64,000 nt of DNA from contig NZ_PUIP01000022.1 of the NCBI RefSeq assembly GCF_002968015.1, forward strand, positions 1 to 64,000, in the 5' to 3' direction. The notes under the pieces were generated by a model, which was not told the origin of the DNA, did no database searches, and was given only the letters and a program-made list of their open reading frames with translations. The first letter of the stretch is position 1; each line of letters begins with the position of its first letter. This DNA comes from Massilia phosphatilytica. Its GTDB lineage: Bacteria > Pseudomonadota > Gammaproteobacteria > Burkholderiales > Burkholderiaceae_D. Made by a program: the position numbers and the translations under genes. This document shows, piece by piece, positions 9,050 through 17,950 of this stretch.

Positions 9050-9553
9050 ATGCGCATTCCCGTCCAGATCGGCCTCGTGCTGGCCAGCGCCGCGATCGCG
9101 ACGCAGGGCTATGCCGGCGGCCCGGACAATCCGTTCAGCAGCGACAACGCGGTAGCGTCGGACTCGCTGGACGACTACCGCGGTGGCTTCGTCACCGACA
9201 ACGGCCTGGCGGTGACGCTCGGCATCGAGCGCATCGTCACGATCAACGGCAACGTGGCCGAGCGCAGCCAGCTGGAACTCGGCGACCTCGGCCAGCTGAC
9301 GAGCGGCCGCGGTTCGCTGACCGCCGACACGACGAACCAGGTCCGCCTGATCCAGAATGGGGGCGGCACGTTCAACGTCCAGATGGGCGACACGACATTG
9401 GGCGGCACCGTCATCCAGAACAGTCTGAACAACCAGTTGATCAACAACCAGACCATCATCAATGCAAGCGTGAACGCGCGCGGACTGCTGCAGGCCATGA
9501 ATTTCCAGTCCAGTCTCGCGAACGCGCTCAATACCGCCGCCACCGGCAGGTGA
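9050..9553 (+). CDS. Secreted protein with RGGF and GIERIVT motifs, copy 2 (FapE-like role inferred)
   Basis: A 167-residue exported protein, signal peptide to about residue 22. LDDYRGGF (double glycine at 45-46) is followed by LGIERIVTINGNV, then an Asn/Gln-rich stretch with VIQNSLNNQLINNQTIIN, and LLQAMNFQSSLANAL at the end. Asn/Gln content is much higher than in copy 1, which has replaced many of these residues with Ala/Gly. GGAG lies 5 bases before the ATG. Confidence 0.74.
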   Translation: MRIPVQIGLVLASAAIATQGYAGGPDNPFSSDNAVASDSLDDYRGGFVTDNGLAVTLGIERIVTINGNVAERSQLELGDLGQLTSGRGSLTADTTNQVRLIQNGGGTFNVQMGDTTLGGTVIQNSLNNQLINNQTIINASVNARGLLQAMNFQSSLANALNTAATGR

Positions 9554-9577
9554 CGGATTTTTACCTGGAGAAAACCT

Positions 9578-10975
9578 ATGCAGAAAGTTCCAGCGCTGTA
9601 CGGCGTGATTGGTGTCAGCGTGGCCCTGGCGGCCATCCCGGCCGGTGCCCAGTCCGGTCCTGACCTCCTCGAGCAGCTCAAGATCATGCGACAACAGCTG
9701 GAAGAGCAGCGCGCGCGCGTCGACGAACTGGAACGCCAGTTGCGCGCGAGCGGCGTGGCCCCACCGGCGAACACCGCGACGGCGGCGGCCCCGTCACAAC
9801 TCGAGCGGTTGCGCGGCACCGGCAACCTGCCGGCACCGCAGGCCGACGCCCCTGCGCAGGTGCAGGCCGGTCCGCTCGACGCACCGCCCCGGCTCGCCGT
9901 CCCGTTCGCGGATCCGGTGTATCCGAGCCGCCTGGCGCCGTTGCGGGGCACCGGCGGCGCCGGCCAGGCCCAGGCGCAGGCGGGCACCGACGCCGTCGGC
10001 CGTCCACCCGCGCCGCGCACGCCGGAAGTGGCGCCGATCTTCGAGACCCCGGGCGTGCTGACGCCGCGGGGCAAAGTCGTGTTCGAGCCGTCCGTGCAGT
10101 ACGGCTATTCGTCCAGCAACCGCGTGGCCCTCGTCGGCTACACGGTGATCCCGGCCCTGCTGATCGGCCTGCTCGACGTGCGCGAAGTGAAGCGCAACAC
10201 GACGACGGCCAGCGCCACGTTCCGCTACGGCTTCGACAACCGCCTGGAACTGGAAGCGAAGATCCCGTACGTCTACCGCAGCGATTCGACCGTCAGCCGC
10301 GAACTGTTCACGGGCACGGCGGCCGAGCGCGCGTTCGAGACGAGCGGCAAGGGCATTGGCGACATCGAACTGGGCTGGCGCTACCAGCTCAACGACGGCG
10401 GCGTCGACACGCCGTACTACATCGCCGGCCTGCGCTTCAAGTCGCGCACGGGCCGCGATCCGTTCCAGGTCGTGACGGATTGCCAGACCCGTTGCGTGGG
10501 CCAGAACGTGACCGGGACGGGCCTGCCCCTGGACCTGCCGACCGGTTCGGGCTTTTATTCGCTGCAGCCGAGCGTGACGTGGCTGCTGCCGTCCGACCCG
10601 GCCATCTTCTTCGGCGGCTTCAGCTACACGAAGAACTTCAAGCGCGGCAACGTCTACCGCACCGTGCTGAACGGTGGCAAGGAATTGCTGGGCACGGTGG
10701 AACCGGGCGACGTGTTCGGCTTCAACTTCGGCATGGGCCTGGCGCTGAACGAGCGGGCCTCGTTCAGCATCGGCTACGACCACAACTCCGTGGGACGGAT
10801 GCACCAGAACAGCCAGGTGATCCCGGGTTCCGTGCGCGTGCAGCTCGGTACGCTGCTGCTGGGCTACTCGTACCGGATGAAGAACAACCGCACCCTGAGC
10901 GTGTCGGTCGGCGCGGGCCTCACACGCGATACGCCGGACGTCACCCTGATGGTCAGGATGCCATTCACCTTCTAG
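9578..10975 (+). CDS. Outer-membrane beta-barrel with N-terminal coiled coil, copy 2 (FapF-like secretion pore)
   Basis: 465 residues. The signal peptide ends at about 24 (AGAQS), a coiled coil runs about 28-58 (DLLEQLKIMRQQLEEQRAR), and a long Pro/Ala linker about 59-150 carries LRGTG twice (78-82 and 122-126). A barrel domain from about 151 starts EVAPIFETPGVLTP and ends in the outer-membrane signature VRMPFTF. The segment YGYSSSNRVALVGYTVIPAL is identical in copy 1, and a CQTRCVG pair could form a disulfide. The role inferred is export of the processed subunits across the outer membrane. GGAG precedes the start by 7 bases. Confidence 0.82.
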   Translation: MQKVPALYGVIGVSVALAAIPAGAQSGPDLLEQLKIMRQQLEEQRARVDELERQLRASGVAPPANTATAAAPSQLERLRGTGNLPAPQADAPAQVQAGPLDAPPRLAVPFADPVYPSRLAPLRGTGGAGQAQAQAGTDAVGRPPAPRTPEVAPIFETPGVLTPRGKVVFEPSVQYGYSSSNRVALVGYTVIPALLIGLLDVREVKRNTTTASATFRYGFDNRLELEAKIPYVYRSDSTVSRELFTGTAAERAFETSGKGIGDIELGWRYQLNDGGVDTPYYIAGLRFKSRTGRDPFQVVTDCQTRCVGQNVTGTGLPLDLPTGSGFYSLQPSVTWLLPSDPAIFFGGFSYTKNFKRGNVYRTVLNGGKELLGTVEPGDVFGFNFGMGLALNERASFSIGYDHNSVGRMHQNSQVIPGSVRVQLGTLLLGYSYRMKNNRTLSVSVGAGLTRDTPDVTLMVRMPFTF

Positions 10976-11006
10976 CATCCCCTTTGGCCGCAAGGCGCGG
11001 CCCAAC

Positions 11007-11037
11007 AAAAAGGGCCGCGCTTGCGGCCCTTTTTTTA
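11007..11037 (+). terminator. Intrinsic terminator of operon copy 2
   Basis: The stem GGGCCGC/GCGGCCC with loop GCTT, preceded by A5 and followed by T8, sits about 30 bases after the barrel gene stop. Confidence 0.9.
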
Positions 11038-11041
11038 ATTC

Positions 11042-11259
11042 GGGGTCAGAGCACATTTCCGAACAAAGCCGGGGTCAGACCCCGTTTCTGATCAATTGCC
11101 TCACGAGCCAAACTGCGCCGGTGCCCAGCCTTGCCGCCGTACCGATTGCGAACCCGTGCGGCGGACGTGTGGCCAGCGGACGTAGAAGTTTTACTGACGA
11201 GAACTTGCGCCAAAAAGTGCTCTGACCCCGAATTTGCCGAAAAACGGGGTCTGACCCCG
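11042..11259. repeat. GGGGTCAGA repeat cluster 1
   Basis: Two direct units (GGGGTCAGAGCAC at 11042 and the palindromic CGGGGTCAGACCCCG at 11070) are followed by about 130 bases of unique DNA and two inverted units (GTGCTCTGACCCCG at 11217 and CGGGGTCTGACCCCG at 11245). No gene is visible in this 334-base gap (10976-11309). A related cluster lies at 30475-30743. It looks like a REP or miniature-element family. Confidence 0.85.
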
Positions 11260-11265
11260 AAGTTG

Positions 11266-11290
11266 AAAAAGGGCCGCGATTGCGGCCCTT
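11266..11290 (-). terminator. Intrinsic terminator of lpxO
   Basis: On the minus strand, AAGGGCCGC and GCGGCCCTT flank loop AATC, followed by TTT. The stem is the same as in the terminator at 11007, so the pair may be related copies. Confidence 0.75.
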
Positions 11291-11309
11291 GCTTTTTCGG
11301 AGCGACGGT

Positions 11310-12209
11310 TCAGATGTAGTACACGAGCGCCGCCAGGCCCACGATCAGCGCGACCTTGGTCGCTTTATAGGCCGTCTTGTTCCAGGCCTTGTAGCGGCGG
11401 CGGTACTGGCCCATCACGTACGAGATGCGGAACAGCTTGCTGACGAGGCCCGTCTGGTCGCCGCTCTCGTTGGGCGACGCGGCCGCCGTCATCATCGTGC
11501 GGCCCAGCCAGCGGTTGACGGCCTGCATCCAGCCGAAGCGCATCGGGCGCTCGACGTCGCAGAACAGGATCAGGCGGTCGCTGTCGCTGGCGTTCTCGGC
11601 CCAGTGAATATAGGTTTCGTCGAAGATGACGCCCTGGCCGTCGCGCCAGCTGTAGCGCTGGCCGTCGACTTCGATGAAGCAGCGGTCGTCGTTCGGCGTG
11701 GCGAGGCCCAGGTGGTAGCGCATCGAACCGGCGAACGGGTCGCGGTGCGGGTTCAGCTTCGCGCCCGGCGGCAGCTCGGCGAACATCGCGGCCTTGACGG
11801 ACGGGATGCCCTGCAGCAGCGCATGCGTCTGCGGGCACAGGCGCTCGGCCGACGGGTGACTCGCGTCATACCACTTCAGGTAGAAGCGCTTCCAGCCGGT
11901 CTTGAAAAAGGAATTGAAACCGGCGTCATTGTTCTGCTCGGACGCCTTGATCTTCTTGAGCTCGATGAGGCGCAGGCCTTCCTCGCGGATGATCGGCCAG
12001 TTTTCCTGCAGCACCGACAATTCGGGGAATTCGCGGACGGGGATGTACGGCGTGCTCGGCACCTTGGAGAAGAGGTGCATGAACATGTTGATCGGCGCCA
12101 TGAACGACGAATGGTCGAACAACTGCCGGCCGAATGGCAGGCGGACCTTGCCGCGGAAATGGATGTGCAGGACCGACAGCACGAGAAAACCGACTACGAA
12201 CCACTTCAT
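11310..12209 (-). CDS. lpxO: Lipid A hydroxylase LpxO-type Fe(II)/2-oxoglutarate dioxygenase
   Basis: 299 residues of the aspartyl/asparaginyl beta-hydroxylase family. The N-terminal membrane anchor (MKWFVVGFLVLSVLHIHFRG) matches the LpxO type, and a second hydrophobic helix closes the protein. Iron ligands are visible in NPHRDPFAGSMRYHLGL (His-x-Asp) and IHWAENASDSDRLILFCD (distal His, then Arg for 2-oxoglutarate). LpxO adds a 2-hydroxyl group to the acyl chain of lipid A at the inner membrane. It appears monocistronic, with its own terminator. Confidence 0.85.
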   Translation of the reverse strand: MKWFVVGFLVLSVLHIHFRGKVRLPFGRQLFDHSSFMAPINMFMHLFSKVPSTPYIPVREFPELSVLQENWPIIREEGLRLIELKKIKASEQNNDAGFNSFFKTGWKRFYLKWYDASHPSAERLCPQTHALLQGIPSVKAAMFAELPPGAKLNPHRDPFAGSMRYHLGLATPNDDRCFIEVDGQRYSWRDGQGVIFDETYIHWAENASDSDRLILFCDVERPMRFGWMQAVNRWLGRTMMTAAASPNESGDQTGLVSKLFRISYVMGQYRRRYKAWNKTAYKATKVALIVGLAALVYYI

Positions 12210-12329
12210 GACGCCTCCGACAGAACGAGGCGCAAGGATACCATATGCGATACGCGGCCGTACGCCGCCCGCCCCGGCTGGTCGGGACGGCCGGCGTACG
12301 ACCGCGAATGTGGTGCTGGCGCTACGCCG

Positions 12330-12557
12330 TCAATGCATCGAGGACGTGACGGCGTAGCCCTTTTCGGCCAACTGGCTGTTCAGGTTCTGGATATCGTAGT
12401 CGGGCAGGTCTCCGGCATCGTCGTCGACTTCGAAAGCCCGGGCTTCGACTTCCCAGTCGGTATTCGTGGCTTCCTCGGGGATGTTGCGGGTCTCGGGAAC
12501 GGCGAGATAGGAGAACTTGCCGTGTTTTTCGGCTCTGCGGTAGATGTCCAGGCGCAT
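12330..12557 (-). CDS. DUF6139-like small acidic protein
   Basis: 75 residues beginning MRLDIYRRAEKHGKFSYLAV, with PEEATNTDWEVEARAF and an acidic centre, ending GYAVTSSMH. It resembles a small conserved Burkholderiales family of unknown function (DUF6139, from memory). AAGGA lies 7 bases before this ATG; a second ATG two codons upstream is too close to it. No signal peptide or membrane segment. Confidence 0.7.
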   Translation of the reverse strand: MRLDIYRRAEKHGKFSYLAVPETRNIPEEATNTDWEVEARAFEVDDDAGDLPDYDIQNLNSQLAEKGYAVTSSMH

Positions 12558-12669
12558 AGTCATTTCCTTTAAAAGCATGGCTTTCGAATGAAAGCCATCA
12601 GTAAGGGCACGATAGGCGAACGGTTCGTGTCCGTCTGTTAATCGGCGCACACTGGCTGGACGACAAGTT

Positions 12670-12882
12670 TCAGCGTCCGACACCTCCACCCAGCACGCGC
12701 GCGGGCAGCATGACGATGGCGCGCAAGAGCTCGAAGACGGCCTCGAAGCCGATCCCGAGCAGGCGGAACGGCAACAAGACGAGCCAGACGAGCGGATACA
12801 TTACGAGCGCGAGCAGCGCGATCGGCCAGCACAGGAACAATAACACCAACCACACGAGGAAACCCAGCATCGCCAGCTCCAT
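12670..12882 (-). CDS. Small hydrophobic membrane protein
   Basis: 70 residues with two or three closely packed hydrophobic helices (MLGFLVWLVLLFLCWPIALL, then ALVMYPLVWLVLLPFRLLG) and a basic end. The frame extends upstream to 13023, but the part before Met at 12882 is polar and unlike a leader. Function unknown; no strong ribosome site. Confidence 0.6.
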   Translation of the reverse strand: MELAMLGFLVWLVLLFLCWPIALLALVMYPLVWLVLLPFRLLGIGFEAVFELLRAIVMLPARVLGGGVGR

Positions 12883-13032
12883 CTTCGAGGACAGGGGCCG
12901 ATCCGGCCCGACGATGTGAATGTAGTTGTATGGACGCCAATACGCAATGTTTCTGCGACGGACGGTCAGCGCGGCGAGATAAACGGGGAAAAAGCGGGGA
13001 CGAGCGGCGGCCGCCCCCGGCATGGCAAGGAA

Positions 13033-13956
13033 TCAGGCCAGGACGGTTTCCCGGACCAGCACCGCGGCGCCTGCGCGTTCGACGACCTCTGTGCGCATCG
13101 ACGCTTCCAGCGACGGGATCGACCCGCCCGCACGGTAGGCGAAGCTCACATGCACGACGTCGCCCGGCTGCACGTCCAGCGGCGTCGCCAGCGGCAGCAT
13201 CATGTAGTGGTTCAGCCAGTCGATCGTCGTGCCGCGTTCCTCGACGATGGACAGGACGTTCTTGGTGATGAAGCGCAACGCATTCAGGCGGCCACCCTGC
13301 TCCATGCGGAACTGGCCTTCCCACGCGATGGCGTCGCCGACGGGCTGGCTGAAGTCCATGATCGAATATACGGCCGGCTGCGCCAGTTCGATGGTGCCCG
13401 GGTAGATCACGTTGGTCGGCTGGAACTGCACGATCGGGGCATAGAACCCCTCGAAATCGTATTCGAGCTGCAGCGGCTGCGCGGCCATGATGACGGCTTC
13501 CGGCATGAAGATCGGCAGCGGACCGCCGAAGCGCGCCAGGTAGCGGCGCTTGAACGATTCGATCACCTCGACCTGCTTTTCGCGCAGCATGCCGACGTGG
13601 ATCATTTCGCAAATGACGAGGTCGACAGGCTCCGGCGGCAGGTATTCGAACGCATCCGCGTGGATCACCTCGACGTTGTGGCCGTTCGGGTTCATGGCGA
13701 GGAACCGGCGCGCCTCCCGCACCATATCCGGGTTAAACTCGACGCAATAGACTTGCGCCGCGTTCTGGGCCGCGAAGAACGACAGCACGCCCGTACCGCC
13801 ACCCAGTTCCAGGACCTTCATGCCCGGCTTGACGGCGTGGTAGATCGCGGATTTGAAGCTGTGCATGCGGTTATGGTCCATCAGCATGTTGTGATGGTAG
13901 TGGACCGGAATAAACTGCCCCAGGTAGCAGCTTTCGATTTCGCGTTCGTTGAGCAT
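13033..13956 (-). CDS. SAM-dependent methyltransferase, PRMT-like
   Basis: 307 residues. The Rossmann methyltransferase core has motif I VLELGGGTGVLSFFAA, an acidic residue after it (YCVEFNPD), motif II VDLVICEMIHVGML and a long C-terminal beta-rich region, as in arginine methyltransferase-like enzymes. The EMI segment corresponds to the double-E loop region but only one Glu is evident, so arginine as substrate is uncertain. GAGGAA lies 3 bases before the chosen ATG; the frame continues upstream without support. It is divergent from the diguanylate cyclase gene. Confidence 0.75.
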   Translation of the reverse strand: MLNEREIESCYLGQFIPVHYHHNMLMDHNRMHSFKSAIYHAVKPGMKVLELGGGTGVLSFFAAQNAAQVYCVEFNPDMVREARRFLAMNPNGHNVEVIHADAFEYLPPEPVDLVICEMIHVGMLREKQVEVIESFKRRYLARFGGPLPIFMPEAVIMAAQPLQLEYDFEGFYAPIVQFQPTNVIYPGTIELAQPAVYSIMDFSQPVGDAIAWEGQFRMEQGGRLNALRFITKNVLSIVEERGTTIDWLNHYMMLPLATPLDVQPGDVVHVSFAYRAGGSIPSLEASMRTEVVERAGAAVLVRETVLA

Positions 13957-14101
13957 GGGTTCCTCAGTGTGTGGGATCTTGCTTGCATTATCTCCATGCT
14001 TATAAGCAACTGATGCGGCGAGCTGACGGGGATTTACTCGCCAATTTGTCGGATCGAGGGAACAGCCGGCCGATGTTGTATAAATACATTGACCATTTTC
14101 C

Positions 14102-14128
14102 ATGTGGGAATGTTAGTATTTTCCACAT
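14102..14128 (+). promoter_or_regulatory. Inverted repeat upstream of the diguanylate cyclase gene
   Basis: ATGTGGGAA (14102-14110) and TTTCCACAT (14120-14128) pair apart from one G-T. They lie over a possible promoter (TTGACC near 14089 and TTAGTA near 14113, about 18 apart), 24 bases before the start codon, so an operator is possible. Confidence 0.35.
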
Positions 14129-14151
14129 CCCCCCACCGTTGCCAGGCCGTC

Positions 14152-15498
14152 ATGGTCCATTCGATCCGTTCCCTCTCGGCGAATATTGCCGACCTGCTAC
14201 TGGATGTCGTCTTCCTGGTGGACCGGCGCGGCATCATCGTGGACGTCAGCGCCGGCTGCGAACGCATGCTCGGCTACCGTCCTACCGAACTGATCGGTCA
14301 GTACATGCTCGATTTCGTCGTGCCCGAAGACCGCGCCATCACGTGCATGGAAAGCGCGCGCGTGCAGGCGGGCCAGGAGCGCGTCGGCTTCGAGAACCGC
14401 TACCTGCACAAGGACGGCCGCCGCGTCGACGTGATGTGGTCGGCCCGCTGGATCGCGGACCACGGCCTGCGCCTGGGGGTCGGGCGCGACATCAGCGCCC
14501 GCAAGCGCGCCGAACGGCGGCAGGCCGCGACGTTTGCGATTTCCGAAGCCGTTTACCACGCGGGCGACCTGGCCGGACTGTGCGGCGAGATCCACGCCGT
14601 CCTCGACCGCCTGGTGGGCGCGCCCGGCATGGTCGTCGTCTCCGACCCGACCCCGCAGCACGGTTTCAAGGTCGTCTACCAGCGCGACCACGATCCGAAG
14701 ACGCGCCTGCCGTCGCGCGGCTGCCTCGCGCGCTGGCGCGCGACGGCGACGGCGCCGGACAGCTTCGCCTCGGACGCCGTCCGCCACGTTGCCGCCGGCC
14801 GCCTGAACACGTGGCTCATGATCGACCTGGGCGGTCCGGCGGGGACGATCGGCGCACTGCTGTTGCGCGACCACGCGGGCACGGGATATTCCCCGGCCGA
14901 CCGCGGCCTGCTGCACTTCGTCGCGGCCCAGGTCGGGCTGGCGCTGGAGCGCAAGCGCCTGCATGACGACCTGACGCGGTCGGCGTGCCTCGACGAACTG
15001 ACGGGCTTGCCGAACCGCCGGCTGTTCTTCGACCGCATCCGCACGGCGGTCGCGCGGGCGCGGCGCTGCCACTCGCGGCTCGGATTGCTGTACGTGGACG
15101 TGAACGATTTCAAGCAGGTCAACGACCACTACGGGCATGCGGCCGGGGACGCGCTGCTGCGGGAAGTGGCGGCGCGGCTGGTGGAATGCGCGCGCGAGTC
15201 GGATACGGTGGCGCGCCTGGGCGGCGACGAATTCGTGCTGCTGCTGGAAGACCTGCAGACGCCCGAGGACGCCGAGCACTGCGCCGACAAGATCCGCACC
15301 TCGCTCGAGCGGCCAGTGCCGACGCCATGCGCGCCGCTGGTCATCGGAGTCAGCATCGGGATCGGCCTGTTCCCCGATCACGCGGACCAGGTCGAGACCC
15401 TGCTCATGCATGCGGACGCGCACATGTACACGAAGAAGCGCGCCCACAAGTACGGAGAAAACGAGGCCGACCCGCTCAACGGGCGGATCAGTGACTAG
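14152..15498 (+). CDS. PAS-GAF-GGDEF diguanylate cyclase
   Basis: 448 residues. A PAS fold at about 10-125 (VFLVDRRGIIVDVSAGCERM) ends in the PAC signature RDISARKRAE. A GAF-like domain at about 130-270 is followed by a short coiled helix and a GGDEF domain at about 280-445 with DELTGLPNRRLFFDRI and RLGGDEFVLLLED. The intact GGDEF signature implies c-di-GMP synthesis. No RxxD inhibitory site is obvious just before it. No membrane segments, so a cytosolic sensor. c-di-GMP may feed the VpsR-like activator and PilZ protein nearby (inference). Confidence 0.9.
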   Translation: MVHSIRSLSANIADLLLDVVFLVDRRGIIVDVSAGCERMLGYRPTELIGQYMLDFVVPEDRAITCMESARVQAGQERVGFENRYLHKDGRRVDVMWSARWIADHGLRLGVGRDISARKRAERRQAATFAISEAVYHAGDLAGLCGEIHAVLDRLVGAPGMVVVSDPTPQHGFKVVYQRDHDPKTRLPSRGCLARWRATATAPDSFASDAVRHVAAGRLNTWLMIDLGGPAGTIGALLLRDHAGTGYSPADRGLLHFVAAQVGLALERKRLHDDLTRSACLDELTGLPNRRLFFDRIRTAVARARRCHSRLGLLYVDVNDFKQVNDHYGHAAGDALLREVAARLVECARESDTVARLGGDEFVLLLEDLQTPEDAEHCADKIRTSLERPVPTPCAPLVIGVSIGIGLFPDHADQVETLLMHADAHMYTKKRAHKYGENEADPLNGRISD

Positions 15499-15501
15499 AC
15501 T

Positions 15502-16170
15502 TCAGCGGCTAGACTTCGTGCCTTTGTCGAGCGCCGTCGCGATCGCTGCGTGATCGGCCTTGCGCGCGATCTCGGCCGCCGTGAGGCCTTCGCCATTCTT
15601 CAGTTGCGGATCCGCGCCCTGGCCGAGCAGGAACACGGCCGTGTCCTGATGCCCCTCGCGCGCCGCCATCATCAGCGGCGTGAACTTGCCGCTGGCCGGC
15701 GGCGATTGCGCATCGATGCGGGCGCCGTGCGCGAGCAGCAGGCGCGCGATGTCGTCATCGCCGCTGGCGGCCGCATAGTGCAGCGGTGTCCAGCCGGGAC
15801 GGTTCACCGCCGCGCCCTTCGCGACCAGCGCCTCGGCGGCCGTCTTGTTGTGCTTGTACGCGGCCATCATGAGCGCCGTGTTGCCATTCAGCGCAGGCGC
15901 GTCGACGTTCGTGCCCGGGTGACGCAGCAGGACGTCGAACACCTGCATCGCACCTTCGCGCACGGCCAGTACGAGGGCCGGTTCGCCACCGACCGGATTG
16001 GCCTGGTTCGGGTCGACCTTGCCCAGCAGCGAACGCACGGTGCGCGCATCGTCCATCTGGACGGCACGGAAGAAATCGGCCGTCTGGTCGGCGGCCAGCG
16101 CGGGCGTCACGCCCGCCGCCATTGCGGCCACGAGCAGGATCGAACGAAGGACGATACGGCGGGTCATCAT
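15502..16170 (-). CDS. Exported ankyrin-repeat protein
   Basis: 222 residues: a signal peptide to about 27 (TPALAADQ), then four to five ankyrin repeats (GNTALMMAAYKHNKTAAEAL, TPLHYAAASGDDDIARLLL, TPLMMAAREGHQDTAVFLL). Likely a periplasmic binding or inhibitor-type protein; partner unknown. AGGAG inside the end of tatD precedes the start, and only 3 bases separate the two genes, so it is the last gene of the mltG-tatD run. Confidence 0.85.
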   Translation of the reverse strand: MMTRRIVLRSILLVAAMAAGVTPALAADQTADFFRAVQMDDARTVRSLLGKVDPNQANPVGGEPALVLAVREGAMQVFDVLLRHPGTNVDAPALNGNTALMMAAYKHNKTAAEALVAKGAAVNRPGWTPLHYAAASGDDDIARLLLAHGARIDAQSPPASGKFTPLMMAAREGHQDTAVFLLGQGADPQLKNGEGLTAAEIARKADHAAIATALDKGTKSSR

Positions 16171-16173
16171 GGG

Positions 16174-16956
16174 TCAGCTCCTCGCGGCCTTGAACAGGTT
16201 GAAGAAATTGTCGGTGGTGCGGTCGGCGATCTCGCGCAGCGGCACGTCCTTCAATGTGGCGATGTATTCCGCCACATGGGCCACATAGCCCGGCTCGTTC
16301 ATCTTGCCGCGGAACGGCACGGGGGCCAGGTAAGGCGAATCCGTCTCGATGAGGATGCGGTCCAGCGGCAGCGCCTTGGCCACCGCCTGCAAGTCCTTCG
16401 CGCTCTTGAACGTCACGATGCCCGAAAACGAAATATAAAAACCCATCTCGATGGCGGCCAGTGCGACTTCCAGCGATTCCGTGAAGCAGTGCATCACGCC
16501 CGCGACGCCACCTTGATCCGTGCCCGCGCCTTCTTCGCGCATGATGCGGATCGTGTCTTCACTGGCCGAACGCGTGTGGATGATCAGGGGTTTACGCGTC
16601 TCGCGCGACGCGCGGATGTGCGTGCGGAAACGCTCGCGCTGCCATTCGAGGTCGCCTTCCAGGCGGTAATAATCGAGGCCCGTCTCACCGATCGCGATGA
16701 CCTTCGGGTGGTCGGCCAGCTCGACCAGCTGGGCGACCGTGGGTTCGGGCGTGTCCTCGTAATCGGGATGCACGCCGACGGAAGCATAAATGTGCGGATA
16801 TTGCTCGGCCAGGGCGAGCACGCTGGGGAACTCAGGCAGGTCGACAGAGACGCACAGCGCGTGCGAGACCTTGTTCTCGGCCATCCTGGCCAGGATGTCG
16901 GGCATCCTGGCGGCCAGTTCCGGGAAATTGATGTGGCAGTGGGAATCGATATACAT
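16174..16956 (-). CDS. tatD: TatD-family metal-dependent hydrolase/DNase
   Basis: 260 residues starting MYIDSHCHINFPE (metal-binding His-x-His). Further TIM-barrel ligands appear in GVHPDYED, AIGETGLDYYRL, LIIHTRSA, HCFTES and ILIETDSPYLAPVP. The family comprises 3'-5' DNases and related hydrolases. The frame runs upstream to 17088, but the protein family begins at this Met. Confidence 0.92.
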   Translation of the reverse strand: MYIDSHCHINFPELAARMPDILARMAENKVSHALCVSVDLPEFPSVLALAEQYPHIYASVGVHPDYEDTPEPTVAQLVELADHPKVIAIGETGLDYYRLEGDLEWQRERFRTHIRASRETRKPLIIHTRSASEDTIRIMREEGAGTDQGGVAGVMHCFTESLEVALAAIEMGFYISFSGIVTFKSAKDLQAVAKALPLDRILIETDSPYLAPVPFRGKMNEPGYVAHVAEYIATLKDVPLREIADRTTDNFFNLFKAARS

Positions 16957-17009
16957 CCTGATATTGTACGCGACGGCCGTAGTTCCCGCGGGCGCGGGAA
17001 CCAGTCTGT

Positions 17010-17528
17010 TCACGCGACGCGCTTGCCCAGGATGATCAGGTCCCGTTCGATGCCATCGAGATTCGCCACGCGCGGGAAATGCGCCCATGTGTCAAAACCA
17101 TACTTGCGGAACAAGCCCAGGCTTGGCGCATTGTGGCCGAAGATAAAGCCGAGCAAGGTGTGCACGTTCACATTGGGCGCGAACGCCATCGCCTGTTCCA
17201 GGCAGTACCGGCCGACACCCTTGCCGCGCCACGCTTCCGCGATATAGATCGACAGCTCGGCCGTGCCGGAATATGCCGGACGGCCATAGAAATTCGAGTA
17301 AGAGCACCAGCCGATCACGGCCGGGTTGTCCGACGTGTCGGCCGCGTCGTGGATCACCCACAGCGGACGGCGTTCCGGCGTATGCTCCGCAAACCAGGCT
17401 TCGCGCGATTGCACGGTGACGGGTTCGGTGTCCGCCGTGACTTCGCGCGATGCGATGGTGGAGTTGTAGATGTCGACGATGACGGGCAGGTCTTCCCTGC
17501 GGGCGAGGCGGTATACGTAGGACGGCAT
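17010..17528 (-). CDS. GNAT N-acetyltransferase, phosphinothricin/amino-acid type
   Basis: 172 residues. The acetyl-CoA loop is visible as RGKGVGRYCLEQAM, with VIGWCSYSNFYGRPAYSGTA and the C-terminal NAPSLGLFRKYGF typical of Pat/YncA-type acetyltransferases acting on small amino compounds. The substrate cannot be read from sequence. It lies between pilZ and tatD in the same direction, 7 bases after pilZ. Confidence 0.85.
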   Translation of the reverse strand: MPSYVYRLARREDLPVIVDIYNSTIASREVTADTEPVTVQSREAWFAEHTPERRPLWVIHDAADTSDNPAVIGWCSYSNFYGRPAYSGTAELSIYIAEAWRGKGVGRYCLEQAMAFAPNVNVHTLLGFIFGHNAPSLGLFRKYGFDTWAHFPRVANLDGIERDLIILGKRVA

Positions 17529-17535
17529 GGTGGAA

Positions 17536-17937
17536 TTACAGGGTATGGGTGGCGCGCGACGACCGCAATGCGGCGCCGAGGATTTCTTCGATGCGCAGAC
17601 GGGCGCGCTGCCCCGTCTCGTCGGCCGGGAAGTGGACACCGATCCCTTGCGCCTTGTTGTTGTTCGCGCCGGCCGGCGTGATCCACGCGACCTTGCCGGC
17701 GATCGGGTATTTGTTCGGATCGTCCATCAGCGACAGGATCAGATAAATCTCGTCGCCGATCTTGTACGGCTTGTTGGTCGGCACGAACATGCCGCCGTTT
17801 TTCAGGAACGGCATGTAGGCCGCGTACAGGGCGGCCTTTTCCTTGATGGCGAGCGACAGTACGGACGGCCGCGCCGGCTGGGGCGCGTTCGGATCGGCGG
17901 GCAAGCCGCTGACCGGACCGTTCGGCGATACGCTCAT
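17536..17937 (-). CDS. pilZ: PilZ-domain protein (type IV pilus PilZ family)
   Basis: 133 residues with FLKNGGMFVPTNKPYKIGDEIYLILSL and GKVAWITP, then QGIGVHFP, the order seen in the compact PilZ of type IV pilus assembly. The RxxxR and DxSxxG c-di-GMP motifs are absent, as in canonical PilZ, so c-di-GMP binding is doubtful. The start is the third of three ATGs, 6 bases after GAAAGG. It directly follows holB, the usual order in proteobacteria. Confidence 0.9.
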   Translation of the reverse strand: MSVSPNGPVSGLPADPNAPQPARPSVLSLAIKEKAALYAAYMPFLKNGGMFVPTNKPYKIGDEIYLILSLMDDPNKYPIAGKVAWITPAGANNNKAQGIGVHFPADETGQRARLRIEEILGAALRSSRATHTL

Positions 17938-17950
17938 CATCATCCTTTCT

